From an uncultured Eubacteriales bacterium (GTDB lineage: Bacteria > Bacillota > Clostridia > Oscillospirales > CAG-272), in assembly GCA_900547725.1 (NCBI GenBank), contig URHR01000001.1, forward strand, positions 22,365 to 86,364: 64,000 nucleotides of DNA, written 5' to 3'. Of this stretch, positions 45,158 through 53,398 are shown in pieces. Every line of letters starts with the position of its first letter. The stretch's first letter is position 1. The position numbers and the translations under genes were made by a program. Below the pieces are notes generated by a model. That model was not told where the DNA came from, did not search any database, and saw nothing but the letters and a program-made list of their open reading frames with translations.

Positions 45158-45211
45158 AGCAATCTCCTTGCAACAAAATCATTCCGTTCTGCGAAAAAGG
45201 GACTCCCCATC

Positions 45212-45240
45212 ATTATAGCACAAAGCAGGCGGAATGTAAA
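45212..45240 (-). promoter_or_regulatory. Promoter of the GNAT/GDPD pair
   Basis: Minus-strand TTTACA (45240-45235) and TATAAT (45217-45212), 17-base spacer, about 55 bases before the GNAT start. Confidence 0.75.
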
Positions 45241-45268
45241 GTGGTTTTTCGGCTTTTCCGGTGCGGGT

Positions 45269-46912
45269 TTACCCGGCAAAATCATAGGTTATCAGAATCG
45301 GACAATGATCCGACGGCGCCTCACCGTCAATCAGGCTGTCATCCACCGTATAGCGGGTGACAAGAAAATCCTCGCCGGTGAGGAAGAAATAGTCGATCAC
45401 CGAGGTCCGGAAGGTCGGCTTCCGGTCAGCCTCCAGCGCCACATCGGACGCAGTCACGAAGCCGGATTCCATCAGATGCCGGACGGACGGCTCGGAGGCA
45501 ATTTCGTTGAAATCCCCGCTGATGACCGTCGGAACACCGGCATATTTCTCAAGGAACGCGGTCAGCGCCTGCACCTGCGCCAGACGGACTGCCGGATCCT
45601 TGGCGTGGTCGGTGTGCGTGTTGACGCACAGAAACCGCTTCCCATCCGTCCGGCGCCGCAGGATCGCATAGGTGAATATCCGGTTGCAGATGGACCCGTC
45701 CACGCGCGAAACGGTGTCCGGCGTCCCGGTCAGCCACCGGGTTCCGCTTTCCTCCACCTCAAAAAGCGCACGCCGGTAAAAGATTGCGCTGTGCTCCCCG
45801 CTTCCGCCGGCGTCCCGTCCGACACCGACCGAGGCGTATTCCGTCCCCAGACCGTCGCGCAGTGCCGCCATCCACTCCTCGCTTGCCTCCTGTACGCCGA
45901 GCGTATCGGGCAGATGCTTCCGGATCATGGTCAGCACCCGTCCCACGCGCGCTTCGGTCATGTTGTGGACCAGCAGATTAAAGCTCATGGACCGGATGGA
46001 GGTATCCTCGCAGGAAACCGCTCCGTCCCGCACGTCCAATGCCGCATTTCCCTCCGCCGTCCTCAGTGCCTCCAGCAGACGGTTCACCGCACGGTAAAGC
46101 TGCGGGATATCGCTCCCGTACAGAAGCACATCCCCTCCCGCTGCGCCGGCATAAAAGCAGGGCGATGCAGGCAGGTTCTCCGGAAGGACACCGACAGAGC
46201 CGATCCGAATGCACGGTCCGGCAGGCTGAGCTGCCCCTGCGGCGGCGGTCGGCAGAAGATAACCGGTCCGCTCACGGATCACATTCCCCAAGCGCTCTGC
46301 CAGCGTCCGGCAGGCGGGACGGTTCTCATAGATCAGCGTGTAGGCTCCGAGATCGGTTCCGTTCAGCGAAACCTCCGACACTGCGTAATCTCCCTTCACA
46401 AAACGCTCCGCTTCCGGCAGGAAGAAGGACTCCGCCCCCGCCGGCGGAAGCAACCCGGAAAACGCACGCACCGCCGCCAGTACGCTTTCATGCGACAGCC
46501 CTGCCAGCACCACTTTTTTGCCGCACAGCCGGATGATGTAGTCCCGGTCGCGGTGCAACTCCGCGCAGACCGCCCGGCTCTCCGGTCGGTTGGTGGCGCC
46601 GACCAGAATTTCGTACTCCCCTACCGCGTGTGCCGAATCGTTTTCCCGGACAAAATCATTCCGGACAGGAAGGGTCGCACCGAATCGCTCCCGCAGGGTA
46701 TTCCGCAGGGTCTGTAACTCCCGGTACAGTGCCTCGTTCAGCTCTTCCTCGGCATAAACGATCGAATACGATGCCAGCGCAGTGACCGGCAGGGACCGAT
46801 CCGCCGCAGAGCCGGTCGTATCGGCATTCTCTGCCGGTTTGCCTGTTCCGCAGCCGGCAAGCAATACCGCCGCCAGCAGGAACAGAGAAATCCGTTTCCA
46901 TGTTCTTTTCAT
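45269..46912 (-). CDS. Exported EEP lipoprotein with two accessory domains
   Basis: A 547-residue lipoprotein with signal MKRTWKRISLFLLAAVLLAG and lipobox LAGC. Residues about 45-165 carry the accessory domain with EILVGATNRPESRAV near 101; residues about 175-300 look like a second, more degenerate unit (CIRIGSVGVLP). The EEP domain is about 305-547: RSMSFNLLVHN, LGVQEASE, VNTHTDHA, SGDFNE and SDHCPILITY, so all catalytic positions are present. It is downstream of the cell-surface protein gene by about 90 bases with a hairpin between. It acts outside the cell on an unknown phosphoester. Confidence 0.86.
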   Translation of the reverse strand: MKRTWKRISLFLLAAVLLAGCGTGKPAENADTTGSAADRSLPVTALASYSIVYAEEELNEALYRELQTLRNTLRERFGATLPVRNDFVRENDSAHAVGEYEILVGATNRPESRAVCAELHRDRDYIIRLCGKKVVLAGLSHESVLAAVRAFSGLLPPAGAESFFLPEAERFVKGDYAVSEVSLNGTDLGAYTLIYENRPACRTLAERLGNVIRERTGYLLPTAAAGAAQPAGPCIRIGSVGVLPENLPASPCFYAGAAGGDVLLYGSDIPQLYRAVNRLLEALRTAEGNAALDVRDGAVSCEDTSIRSMSFNLLVHNMTEARVGRVLTMIRKHLPDTLGVQEASEEWMAALRDGLGTEYASVGVGRDAGGSGEHSAIFYRRALFEVEESGTRWLTGTPDTVSRVDGSICNRIFTYAILRRRTDGKRFLCVNTHTDHAKDPAVRLAQVQALTAFLEKYAGVPTVISGDFNEIASEPSVRHLMESGFVTASDVALEADRKPTFRTSVIDYFFLTGEDFLVTRYTVDDSLIDGEAPSDHCPILITYDFAG

Positions 46913-46954
46913 AGTAGCCTCATCTGTGTGTTTTTTACCTCTGTAATCCGGAAA

Positions 46955-46990
46955 GACCGCTGTGTCCGCGTTTCCGGGAACACAGCGGTC
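46955..46990 (-). terminator. Hairpin between the surface-protein and EEP genes
   Basis: GACCGCTGTGT (46955-46965) and ACACAGCGGTC (46980-46990) form an 11-bp stem just downstream of the surface-protein stop. The T-run is short (GGTCTTTCC), so this may be a partial terminator that lowers expression of the EEP gene. Confidence 0.45.
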
Positions 46991-47000
46991 TGATGCAGGA

Positions 47001-49472
47001 TCAGTCTTTCCGACGTTTCTTCACCAATCCCCCGGCAAGTGCACCGGACAGCAGGATTGCCATGATCGCCCAGCCGGCGTCAGCGCTCGACTGACAGCCG
47101 CGCGACTCCTTCCCGGACGTGCCGGAAGTCGGCTCCTCAGTCTTTCCGCCGGTCGGTGCTTCCGTGGTCGGCTTCTCAGAGGTCGGTTTCTCCGAGGTCG
47201 GAGGCTCCGGGGTCGGAGGCTGTGGCTGCTCCGGCTCATCCTTTGCAACGGCGTCTGCGGAGACATTCTGCACCAACGCATTTGCCTCACCCGGCCAGAT
47301 CAGCCCGCTCTCGGCGTAATCGTCCGGCGTTTCGGCAATCACCGCCACGGAGGAGATTGCCAGGTTGGTGCCTCTTCCAACCATGAAGCCGAAGAAGGAA
47401 TTGCTGGTGGAAATGGTGTTGCTACCCTTAATCCAAACGACCGTCTGACCTTCACAGGTTGCAATGATGCGGTAGGTTTCCCGCTCCATTGCGGAGTAAG
47501 TGAATGTAACCTCTTTTCCGGCTCTGACCGCTTCCCAGAATGCTTTTACGGTTTCTTCTTCCATGGTGGTCGTGCAGTTGTCCAACTCACCATTGTAACG
47601 GAAACAGGTGTTTGTTTCTCCACTGGTCTTTCCGTCCTCACCGATGGTGTTGGACTGAACGAAAACAAAGTAGGAGGGGGAGGGCTCCACGAAGCGGAAC
47701 CGGATCTGCACGGTAAAGTTCTGAATGTTCTTCGGAATACCGTTCCCGGTCAGCATAACCTTTACACCGTCGCCGGAGTTGGTTTTCACACGCAGCTCGC
47801 CGTCCTTGATCATAAAGGCGTCCGGCTCGGCATCGTTGGTTACGAAATAACCGGTCTTCGAAAAATCTGTCACCTTGGCAAAGTCCATGTAATGCAGGAC
47901 ATACCCCGCCTTGTATTTGGTATCGGCGGTGTCGCTGTAAGCCAGCTCCGGCTCGGCGGGCTGCTTGCGGTTCGGGGTCAGGATGTTTTCCAGGGGCTCT
48001 TCCGGCTTCGGCGGATCGATCTCACCGCGGACGCCGGAGATACGCATGGACCGCAGGACCGCCGCGCTGGAGCTGCCGCCGTCACAGCGGAAGGACAGCG
48101 TCATGCTCTTCGGATCCACCGTCAGTCCCTTTGCCGCATTCGTGTAGGTAACGGTTTTGTCGCCAAAGGTTACGCTGAAGGTGTTCATCTTCCCGTTTTT
48201 GACGTAGAACCGATAGGTCAGAAATTCGCCGTCCGCGATGGCGGCATTCAGCGCCTTGGCGTTCGTCTTGTTCGCATCGTCATCGGTTGCGGCAAAATCC
48301 GCCCAGGAATACAGGTCATCCGATTTGAAAACCAGCACGCTGTAGTTTTCTCCCTCCACCCGTTTGGTGAAGCACCACTGATCCGTGTGTGCGTCCGGGT
48401 CAAACCCGAAGCCGTAAACCAGATAGTTATTCTTCTTATTCCCCTGCGCAATTGCCATGGTATACTCGTAGACATACTCGCTGTAGCCGGTCATATCGTT
48501 CAGAGCAACATACGCACTGACATGATCGCTCCAGGAGCCGACTGCCAAGCCTTTGTCGGTCAGTGCCTGATAGTTTTTGCCGCGATAGGTGTTCTGCAGG
48601 CGTTCGATAACCTCGATTCCAAGCGCCTCTGCCAGGTCAGCTGCCGGCGTTTCGGCGGTCAGCTGTTTTTCTGTCCAGATGGATTTGTAATCCTTTTCGA
48701 CCAAAGCCGCTGTCGCATCCTTTTCGGTTACGGTCAGCTTTTCCAGCGTCACCGCCAGCACCTGATCGCCGTCGGCACGGCAGGCAAGCGTGAACTTTCC
48801 CTTTTGGGCGCTGATCTGCGATGCCGGATCGGTGTTTGCGTAGGTCACGGTAACATCTCCGCAGGAGACGATCACCTTTGCCAGCTTACCGCCCTCAACG
48901 ACAAAGCGGTAGGATGCAACCTTCTTTTCGTTGCGGATTGCGGTTTTCAGTGCCTTCGCGTTGTCGGCATTGTCGAATGCGTAGCCGGCATTGAAAACCA
49001 TCTGATCGCCGCTGAAACGGAAGTTGGTGCCGTCATTGACGATCTCCCACGCGCCGTCCCCGTTTTTGTCATTTGCAAAGCCGAAAAAGAGGTAGCAGTT
49101 GTCTCCGGAAGCATCGAACTTCATGGCTGCTTCCACCGTGTAATCGGTTTTCTCCGCCAGGGATGTTCCAAGGCTCACGCCGTGTGCGCGGAAGTTGACC
49201 GAGGAGAAGGTCAGTCCGTCCGCCGTCAGAACGGCTTTTGCCTTCTGATACTTCACCGAGGTTTTGTCCGCAACACCGATGCCGAGATTCTCCAGCCCGT
49301 TTGCATCGGTCGGCTGTGTCAGGTTCAGATCCTGATATTTCTTTGCGAAATCAATGTTTGCAACTTCGACCGGTTCGCCGCTCGTTTCCGTTCCGTCCGC
49401 CAGAACCGGCAGGGACAGGAAGCAGGACGACAACAGCAGGACAGCGATAAGGACAGATACAATGCGTTTCAT
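47001..49472 (-). CDS. Secreted surface protein with concanavalin-like repeats and membrane anchor
   Basis: An 823-residue protein with a Sec signal (MKRIVSVLIAVLLLSSC; cleavage near PVLADGT). Three LamG/concanavalin-like beta units are visible (around 60-260, 290-470 and 515-715), each with YRFxVxxGKxxxxxVxxGDxTVTYxN wording. Then comes a Pro/Thr/Ser/Glu stalk with repeats of PTSEKPT-type (about 745-785), and a C-terminal Cys-Gln-Ser-Ser, hydrophobic helix and KKRRKD tail. That end is a common non-LPXTG membrane or sorting anchor in gut Clostridia. A carbohydrate- or matrix-binding surface role is inferred. The gene lies between the MBL and EEP genes of cassette H. Confidence 0.8.
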   Translation of the reverse strand: MKRIVSVLIAVLLLSSCFLSLPVLADGTETSGEPVEVANIDFAKKYQDLNLTQPTDANGLENLGIGVADKTSVKYQKAKAVLTADGLTFSSVNFRAHGVSLGTSLAEKTDYTVEAAMKFDASGDNCYLFFGFANDKNGDGAWEIVNDGTNFRFSGDQMVFNAGYAFDNADNAKALKTAIRNEKKVASYRFVVEGGKLAKVIVSCGDVTVTYANTDPASQISAQKGKFTLACRADGDQVLAVTLEKLTVTEKDATAALVEKDYKSIWTEKQLTAETPAADLAEALGIEVIERLQNTYRGKNYQALTDKGLAVGSWSDHVSAYVALNDMTGYSEYVYEYTMAIAQGNKKNNYLVYGFGFDPDAHTDQWCFTKRVEGENYSVLVFKSDDLYSWADFAATDDDANKTNAKALNAAIADGEFLTYRFYVKNGKMNTFSVTFGDKTVTYTNAAKGLTVDPKSMTLSFRCDGGSSSAAVLRSMRISGVRGEIDPPKPEEPLENILTPNRKQPAEPELAYSDTADTKYKAGYVLHYMDFAKVTDFSKTGYFVTNDAEPDAFMIKDGELRVKTNSGDGVKVMLTGNGIPKNIQNFTVQIRFRFVEPSPSYFVFVQSNTIGEDGKTSGETNTCFRYNGELDNCTTTMEEETVKAFWEAVRAGKEVTFTYSAMERETYRIIATCEGQTVVWIKGSNTISTSNSFFGFMVGRGTNLAISSVAVIAETPDDYAESGLIWPGEANALVQNVSADAVAKDEPEQPQPPTPEPPTSEKPTSEKPTTEAPTGGKTEEPTSGTSGKESRGCQSSADAGWAIMAILLSGALAGGLVKKRRKD

Positions 49473-49548
49473 AGTTTGTTTCCTTCCTTCATTTTACAGA
49501 TTTCAGGGTACGGGGTAACGCGTTCACTTTCCGCTTCTCTCACCTCCT

Positions 49549-51633
49549 CTAAGAGAATTGTCTGACGTAATCCGGCGCGGAGCCGACCTTGTGCGGCAGA
49601 GGCAGAATCATGACCGATTCGTCCTCCATCAGCAGGTTTTCCCGGACGCTCTTCACGTCGAAATGGTTCCTGGGGCTGTTCCAAAGCCCCTCCTTCATCA
49701 CAGTCGCATACGGACTGGTCCACAGTGCCGTATCCGCCGCAATTTTCAGATACATCTGCGTATTCCCGCCGTTGTAGCCGTGGTGTGCCACCTGAACAAT
49801 ATCGCTTTTCAGGGTGTTTCCGTACATCCGGTAGACAATGGTGGATGCATCGTCATGCGCATCGTTCAGAAAGACAATCCGCTGTCCGCCCAGCGTAACG
49901 GTGTAGATCAGGGACGAGGAGTTGGTCACCTTCATCACTGCGGGAGACAGGTCCTCGTGCGTGTAGAGCATATCCACCATTGCATCGCCGAACCACATCA
50001 GCTGTCCTGCGTGCGGGATGATCAGCGAAGCGTTGCTGTAGGTGACCGCGATTGCCTGCTTGGCACGCGTAATCATTTCGGTCATATCCGGCGTCACGTT
50101 CGCCGCCTCCACATTTTTGCTGTAGGTCTCATAGGACGGAATGTTCAGCACAACCGACTCCATCGTCACCTTCTCGCCGTAGTGCTCGGCAAACCCGATG
50201 AAGCCGCCGTAGTGATCCACGTGTGCGTGTGAAAGAATCCATGCGGCAATTACCGGCTTTCCTCCACGCACATTCTGCGCCACCAGCTGTTCGTAGATCG
50301 ACTTCCAGTTTTTCTCATAGTTGAGTCCCCCGTCGATGACCAGAAAACGTCCGTCCGACAGCCGGAGGATAAACGCACAGGCGCCGTTGATCTGCGTCAG
50401 CTGCGGCGTGGTCACCTTGTCCGTGGAATCCGGACTTTGCCTGCCCAGCGTCACGTTTGCCGCAGTCTCCGAAGCAATGCGTGTGATCTGATAGAACTTC
50501 GCATAGTTGACGCTGAGCAGGTTGTAGCCGTCGGTATAGGTGGCAAACAGATTGCCGTTTACCTCCCGCCGGGCATAGCAGGTAAAACCAAGGGTCTCCA
50601 GCTTTTCAAGGTACGCGCGGTATTCCTCCGCCGTTGTGTTGTGATACTGGACATAGTAGGAATTCAGATCCGACCGATTCATCAAATCGTAGCCGGTCTC
50701 CCGGTATTGCGGAATGGTTCCGAAGCCCTCCGCCGCCCGCGTTCCGGTCAGCGCCGGGAAGATAGAGAAGGCGTCTCCCTTTCCACTGGAAATCATATTG
50801 CACAGCTCCTTTGTAACATCCGGAAGATAGCCCGTCAGAGCCACCGAGCCGGAAACGCGGTCAACCTGCAGGGTACGGTCCATAAACAGAGAACGGTTTT
50901 CCCGGGAAAGAGACCGGTTGGTGTCCCCGACCAGAATCTCCCGCCCGGCACGCGGCTCCAGATCCGTCACCACGGCGGGAGCAAAGCCGAACCGCTCCGA
51001 GATGGCATTCCGGATATCCTCCGCGGCGTTTTTCGCCTCGGCACTGTCGGCCGCGTAGACAATCCGAAGGTCGCGGTTCTGCGGGGAAAAGATCTCCACG
51101 GACGGGTAGCTCTCACTGGTATAGGTATATTCGTGCGGCAGCGTCAGCCCGCCGTCCTGCGATTCGCAGACCGTCAGCAGCTGCTTTACGGCAAGCGGAT
51201 ACAGGGCATCATCTGCGGCAACAATCACCGCCTGACCGTCCGCAATCCGTATGGAAAATCCGTGCTCCGGCACTCCCTGCCCGACCTGCGCCGAGGCTTC
51301 AAACGAGGTCTCCCCCATGAGGATCATCGGACTGCCGTCCTGCCGGACCAGCGAATCGGCGCCTGCCTTCAGGGACACGCCGCAAAGGACACGGATCCGC
51401 GTCTGCAGTTCCGTCACCGCATTCCCAAGGCACGCACTTGCCCGGAGCGGATAGACCAGCCGTCCGACCGATTCCCCGTCCCGAATCAACGTCATGCGTG
51501 CATTCTGCTCTGCGGTTGTCTCCGTTGTTCCGGTGTCAGGCTGCTTTGGTTTGCCGGTGCAGGACGCGGTCGCCGACAGACACAGCAGCATCGCCCCCGC
51601 CGCAGCGCATAGCCTGAGTGTTCGCAGCTTCAT
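49549..51633 (-). CDS. Exported MBL-fold lipoprotein with LVGxTNR accessory domains
   Basis: A 694-residue protein with a lipoprotein signal (lipobox ATASC). Residues about 50-165 are a first accessory unit (PMILMGETSFEASAQVG) and about 175-300 a second with EILVGDTNRSLSREN. Residues about 395-694 are an MBL fold: WILSHAHVDHYGG (HxHxDH), FLNDAHDDAST (metal-bridging Asp) and QVAHHGYNGG. It is paralogous in architecture to the 40980-42932 protein, and like it is directly downstream of an SBP (12-base gap). The substrate is unknown; phosphodiester or ester hydrolysis is expected for the fold. Confidence 0.87.
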   Translation of the reverse strand: MKLRTLRLCAAAGAMLLCLSATASCTGKPKQPDTGTTETTAEQNARMTLIRDGESVGRLVYPLRASACLGNAVTELQTRIRVLCGVSLKAGADSLVRQDGSPMILMGETSFEASAQVGQGVPEHGFSIRIADGQAVIVAADDALYPLAVKQLLTVCESQDGGLTLPHEYTYTSESYPSVEIFSPQNRDLRIVYAADSAEAKNAAEDIRNAISERFGFAPAVVTDLEPRAGREILVGDTNRSLSRENRSLFMDRTLQVDRVSGSVALTGYLPDVTKELCNMISSGKGDAFSIFPALTGTRAAEGFGTIPQYRETGYDLMNRSDLNSYYVQYHNTTAEEYRAYLEKLETLGFTCYARREVNGNLFATYTDGYNLLSVNYAKFYQITRIASETAANVTLGRQSPDSTDKVTTPQLTQINGACAFILRLSDGRFLVIDGGLNYEKNWKSIYEQLVAQNVRGGKPVIAAWILSHAHVDHYGGFIGFAEHYGEKVTMESVVLNIPSYETYSKNVEAANVTPDMTEMITRAKQAIAVTYSNASLIIPHAGQLMWFGDAMVDMLYTHEDLSPAVMKVTNSSSLIYTVTLGGQRIVFLNDAHDDASTIVYRMYGNTLKSDIVQVAHHGYNGGNTQMYLKIAADTALWTSPYATVMKEGLWNSPRNHFDVKSVRENLLMEDESVMILPLPHKVGSAPDYVRQFS

Positions 51634-51645
51634 ATGTGCCTCCCC

Positions 51646-53154
51646 TCAGGGTGTTGTCTCCGCCGCGGGGCGGAACGCCTTAAGAACTCCGGAAAGATTG
51701 TTGTTGATCAGCGGCAGACTGATGTTCACGCCGGTGACCGCGTTCTTGTTGTCGGAGATTCTTCTCTGAATGACCGAAGCCGTTCCGAGACGGAAAATAT
51801 TGTCCAGCTCCAGGCGGGTAATGCCGAGATCGGTCAGCCCCAGCACAACATCCAGCATCTGCGAGGCAATCGGATCCTTGGCAATTCTGCCCTGCAGAAT
51901 CACGTTGTAGTACTCCGGTTTTACAACCTGGTAGGAGATTGCACAAAGCCACTCCATCACCGTGCAGACCCGCCGGAGTCTGTCCTCACTGCCCAGGTTA
52001 CGGGGAACGCCGCAAAGTGCGCCCGCCTCATAAACATAACTGACGTACTGCGCCTGATTGGAATCATACTTCGGCAGCGGAACGATTCCGTAAGGAACCG
52101 CCTTGCCCGCCACATAAAGCCGCATATCTCCGATGGTACCGCCCAGGAAGGTTGCACGTCCCTCCTCGAACACCCACTGGGTATCCTTGGTGGCAAACTT
52201 TCCGGAGGTGTAGCTCTCGGAATCGTACGAGGTACGGATATAGTTCTCGCGGTCATTCCCGTTGTCGGAGAAGAAATCGCGCATGATGGTGCCGTAAACA
52301 TCGGTAAAACGCGTGTCCAGCTCACTCAGCACCAACCCCTCCTTCTCATCCTGCCGGCAGATGCGGATATCCGCCGCGCTGAGCATTGCCGAAGCAAACG
52401 CAATGTGCGATGCAACACCGTAATGGTTCGGCGTTGCTCCCTCCACGTGTGTCTGGCTTGCAATCTCATGCATCCGCTCAAAGGTCCAGGTATTGTTCCG
52501 CACATCGGTGTACGGCGATTCGATTCCGTACGCGGCCAGGACATCGGTGTTAAAAGCAAGGCACCAGATGGATTCGTACCACATCAGCTGCATATCCCCG
52601 ACCACATAGAACAGGTTGTCGTATACCGACAGCTCCTCCATCGCCGCACTGTACCACCACGGCTTGTTGAAGTTGAGGTAAGAGGCATAGTCATTGACCG
52701 ATTTATAAACGCCGCGCTGTGCCAGAATCGCCTGCGCCCAGGATTCGTTGTAACAGATGTCGTATTCGTTTTTTCCGCCAAGGTCTGAGATCACCAGCCG
52801 TTCCATCAGCTCCTTGTTTTCGGCATACGGCAGCTCCTTGACCTTCAGGTTAATATCCAGCTCCTGCTTGACATACTCGTTTCTGGAAAAGATCGCACTG
52901 CTGACCGCACTGGACAGGTCGTCCGGAACCATTGTTGTAATCGCATAGTCACTGATGTTGTTGAGAATGACAAAATCCTGGTTTTCGAAATCTCCCTGCG
53001 GCAGATCCGCGTACAGCTCGTTATCCGTCCCGTCCGTTGTTCCGGGAGGCGTTGTTCCGGAATCCGATCCCGGTGTCTTCCGTCCCGTGCATCCGACCAA
53101 CAGCAGCCCTGCGGTCAGAAGGACCGCCAAAACACTTCTTGCTATCTGTTTCAC
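51646..53154 (-). CDS. Extracellular solute-binding lipoprotein of cassette H
   Basis: A 502-residue protein starting best at the GTG on 53154, because GGAGGAAACC lies seven bases upstream and the signal VKQIARSVLAVLLTAGLLLV then fits; an ATG five codons earlier is possible, and earlier starts add non-signal sequence. The lipobox is LVGC. The mature chain is a family 1 SBP with LNFNKPWWY (compare LDFSKPWWS in the cassette A SBP) and GESWAQ-like ligand-site wording. No permease is present. A sigma-A promoter with a two-turn repeat operator lies upstream, overlapping the end of the oxidoreductase gene. Confidence 0.85.
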   Translation of the reverse strand: MKQIARSVLAVLLTAGLLLVGCTGRKTPGSDSGTTPPGTTDGTDNELYADLPQGDFENQDFVILNNISDYAITTMVPDDLSSAVSSAIFSRNEYVKQELDINLKVKELPYAENKELMERLVISDLGGKNEYDICYNESWAQAILAQRGVYKSVNDYASYLNFNKPWWYSAAMEELSVYDNLFYVVGDMQLMWYESIWCLAFNTDVLAAYGIESPYTDVRNNTWTFERMHEIASQTHVEGATPNHYGVASHIAFASAMLSAADIRICRQDEKEGLVLSELDTRFTDVYGTIMRDFFSDNGNDRENYIRTSYDSESYTSGKFATKDTQWVFEEGRATFLGGTIGDMRLYVAGKAVPYGIVPLPKYDSNQAQYVSYVYEAGALCGVPRNLGSEDRLRRVCTVMEWLCAISYQVVKPEYYNVILQGRIAKDPIASQMLDVVLGLTDLGITRLELDNIFRLGTASVIQRRISDNKNAVTGVNISLPLINNNLSGVLKAFRPAAETTP

Positions 53155-53331
53155 TTTGGTTTCCTCCATATCTCTGTTTTTCAGAGCAGACCTCTGCTCT
53201 TTTTGACTTTCTTCTGTGTTTTTTGCATTCCCGGTATTTTCAGCAGATTGACCGATGCAATCTCGGCAACCGGGCGCCTGTTCGATGGAGATAAACAAGT
53301 TTTTCCGGAATTATCTCTGCCAACCACCTTT

Positions 53332-53360
53332 ATTATATCAGCAAGCCACCGGAATATCAA
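53332..53360 (-). promoter_or_regulatory. Promoter of the SBP in cassette H
   Basis: Minus-strand TTGATA (53360-53355) and TATAAT (53337-53332), spacer 17. Confidence 0.75.
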
Positions 53361-53365
53361 TACAT

Positions 53366-53398
53366 TTTTTACGCCTGTTTCTTCTGTTTTTACGCCTG
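53366..53398 (-). promoter_or_regulatory. Putative AraC direct-repeat operator, 21-bp period
   Basis: CAGGCGTAAAAA occurs twice on the minus strand (53377-53366 and 53398-53387), exactly 21 bases apart. The proximal copy ends five bases before the -35 hexamer. The distal copy overlaps the oxidoreductase stop codon. The geometry matches the GH31 operator, but the sequence differs, so a different AraC protein (54900-55736) is the likely ligand. Confidence 0.65.

Noticed and set aside
49473..49548. A 24-codon frame between the MBL and surface-protein genes as a fourth QDILT peptide
   Set aside because: It starts with GTG near a ribosome site but has no QDILT motif or hydrophobic patch, and is probably a leader or noise.
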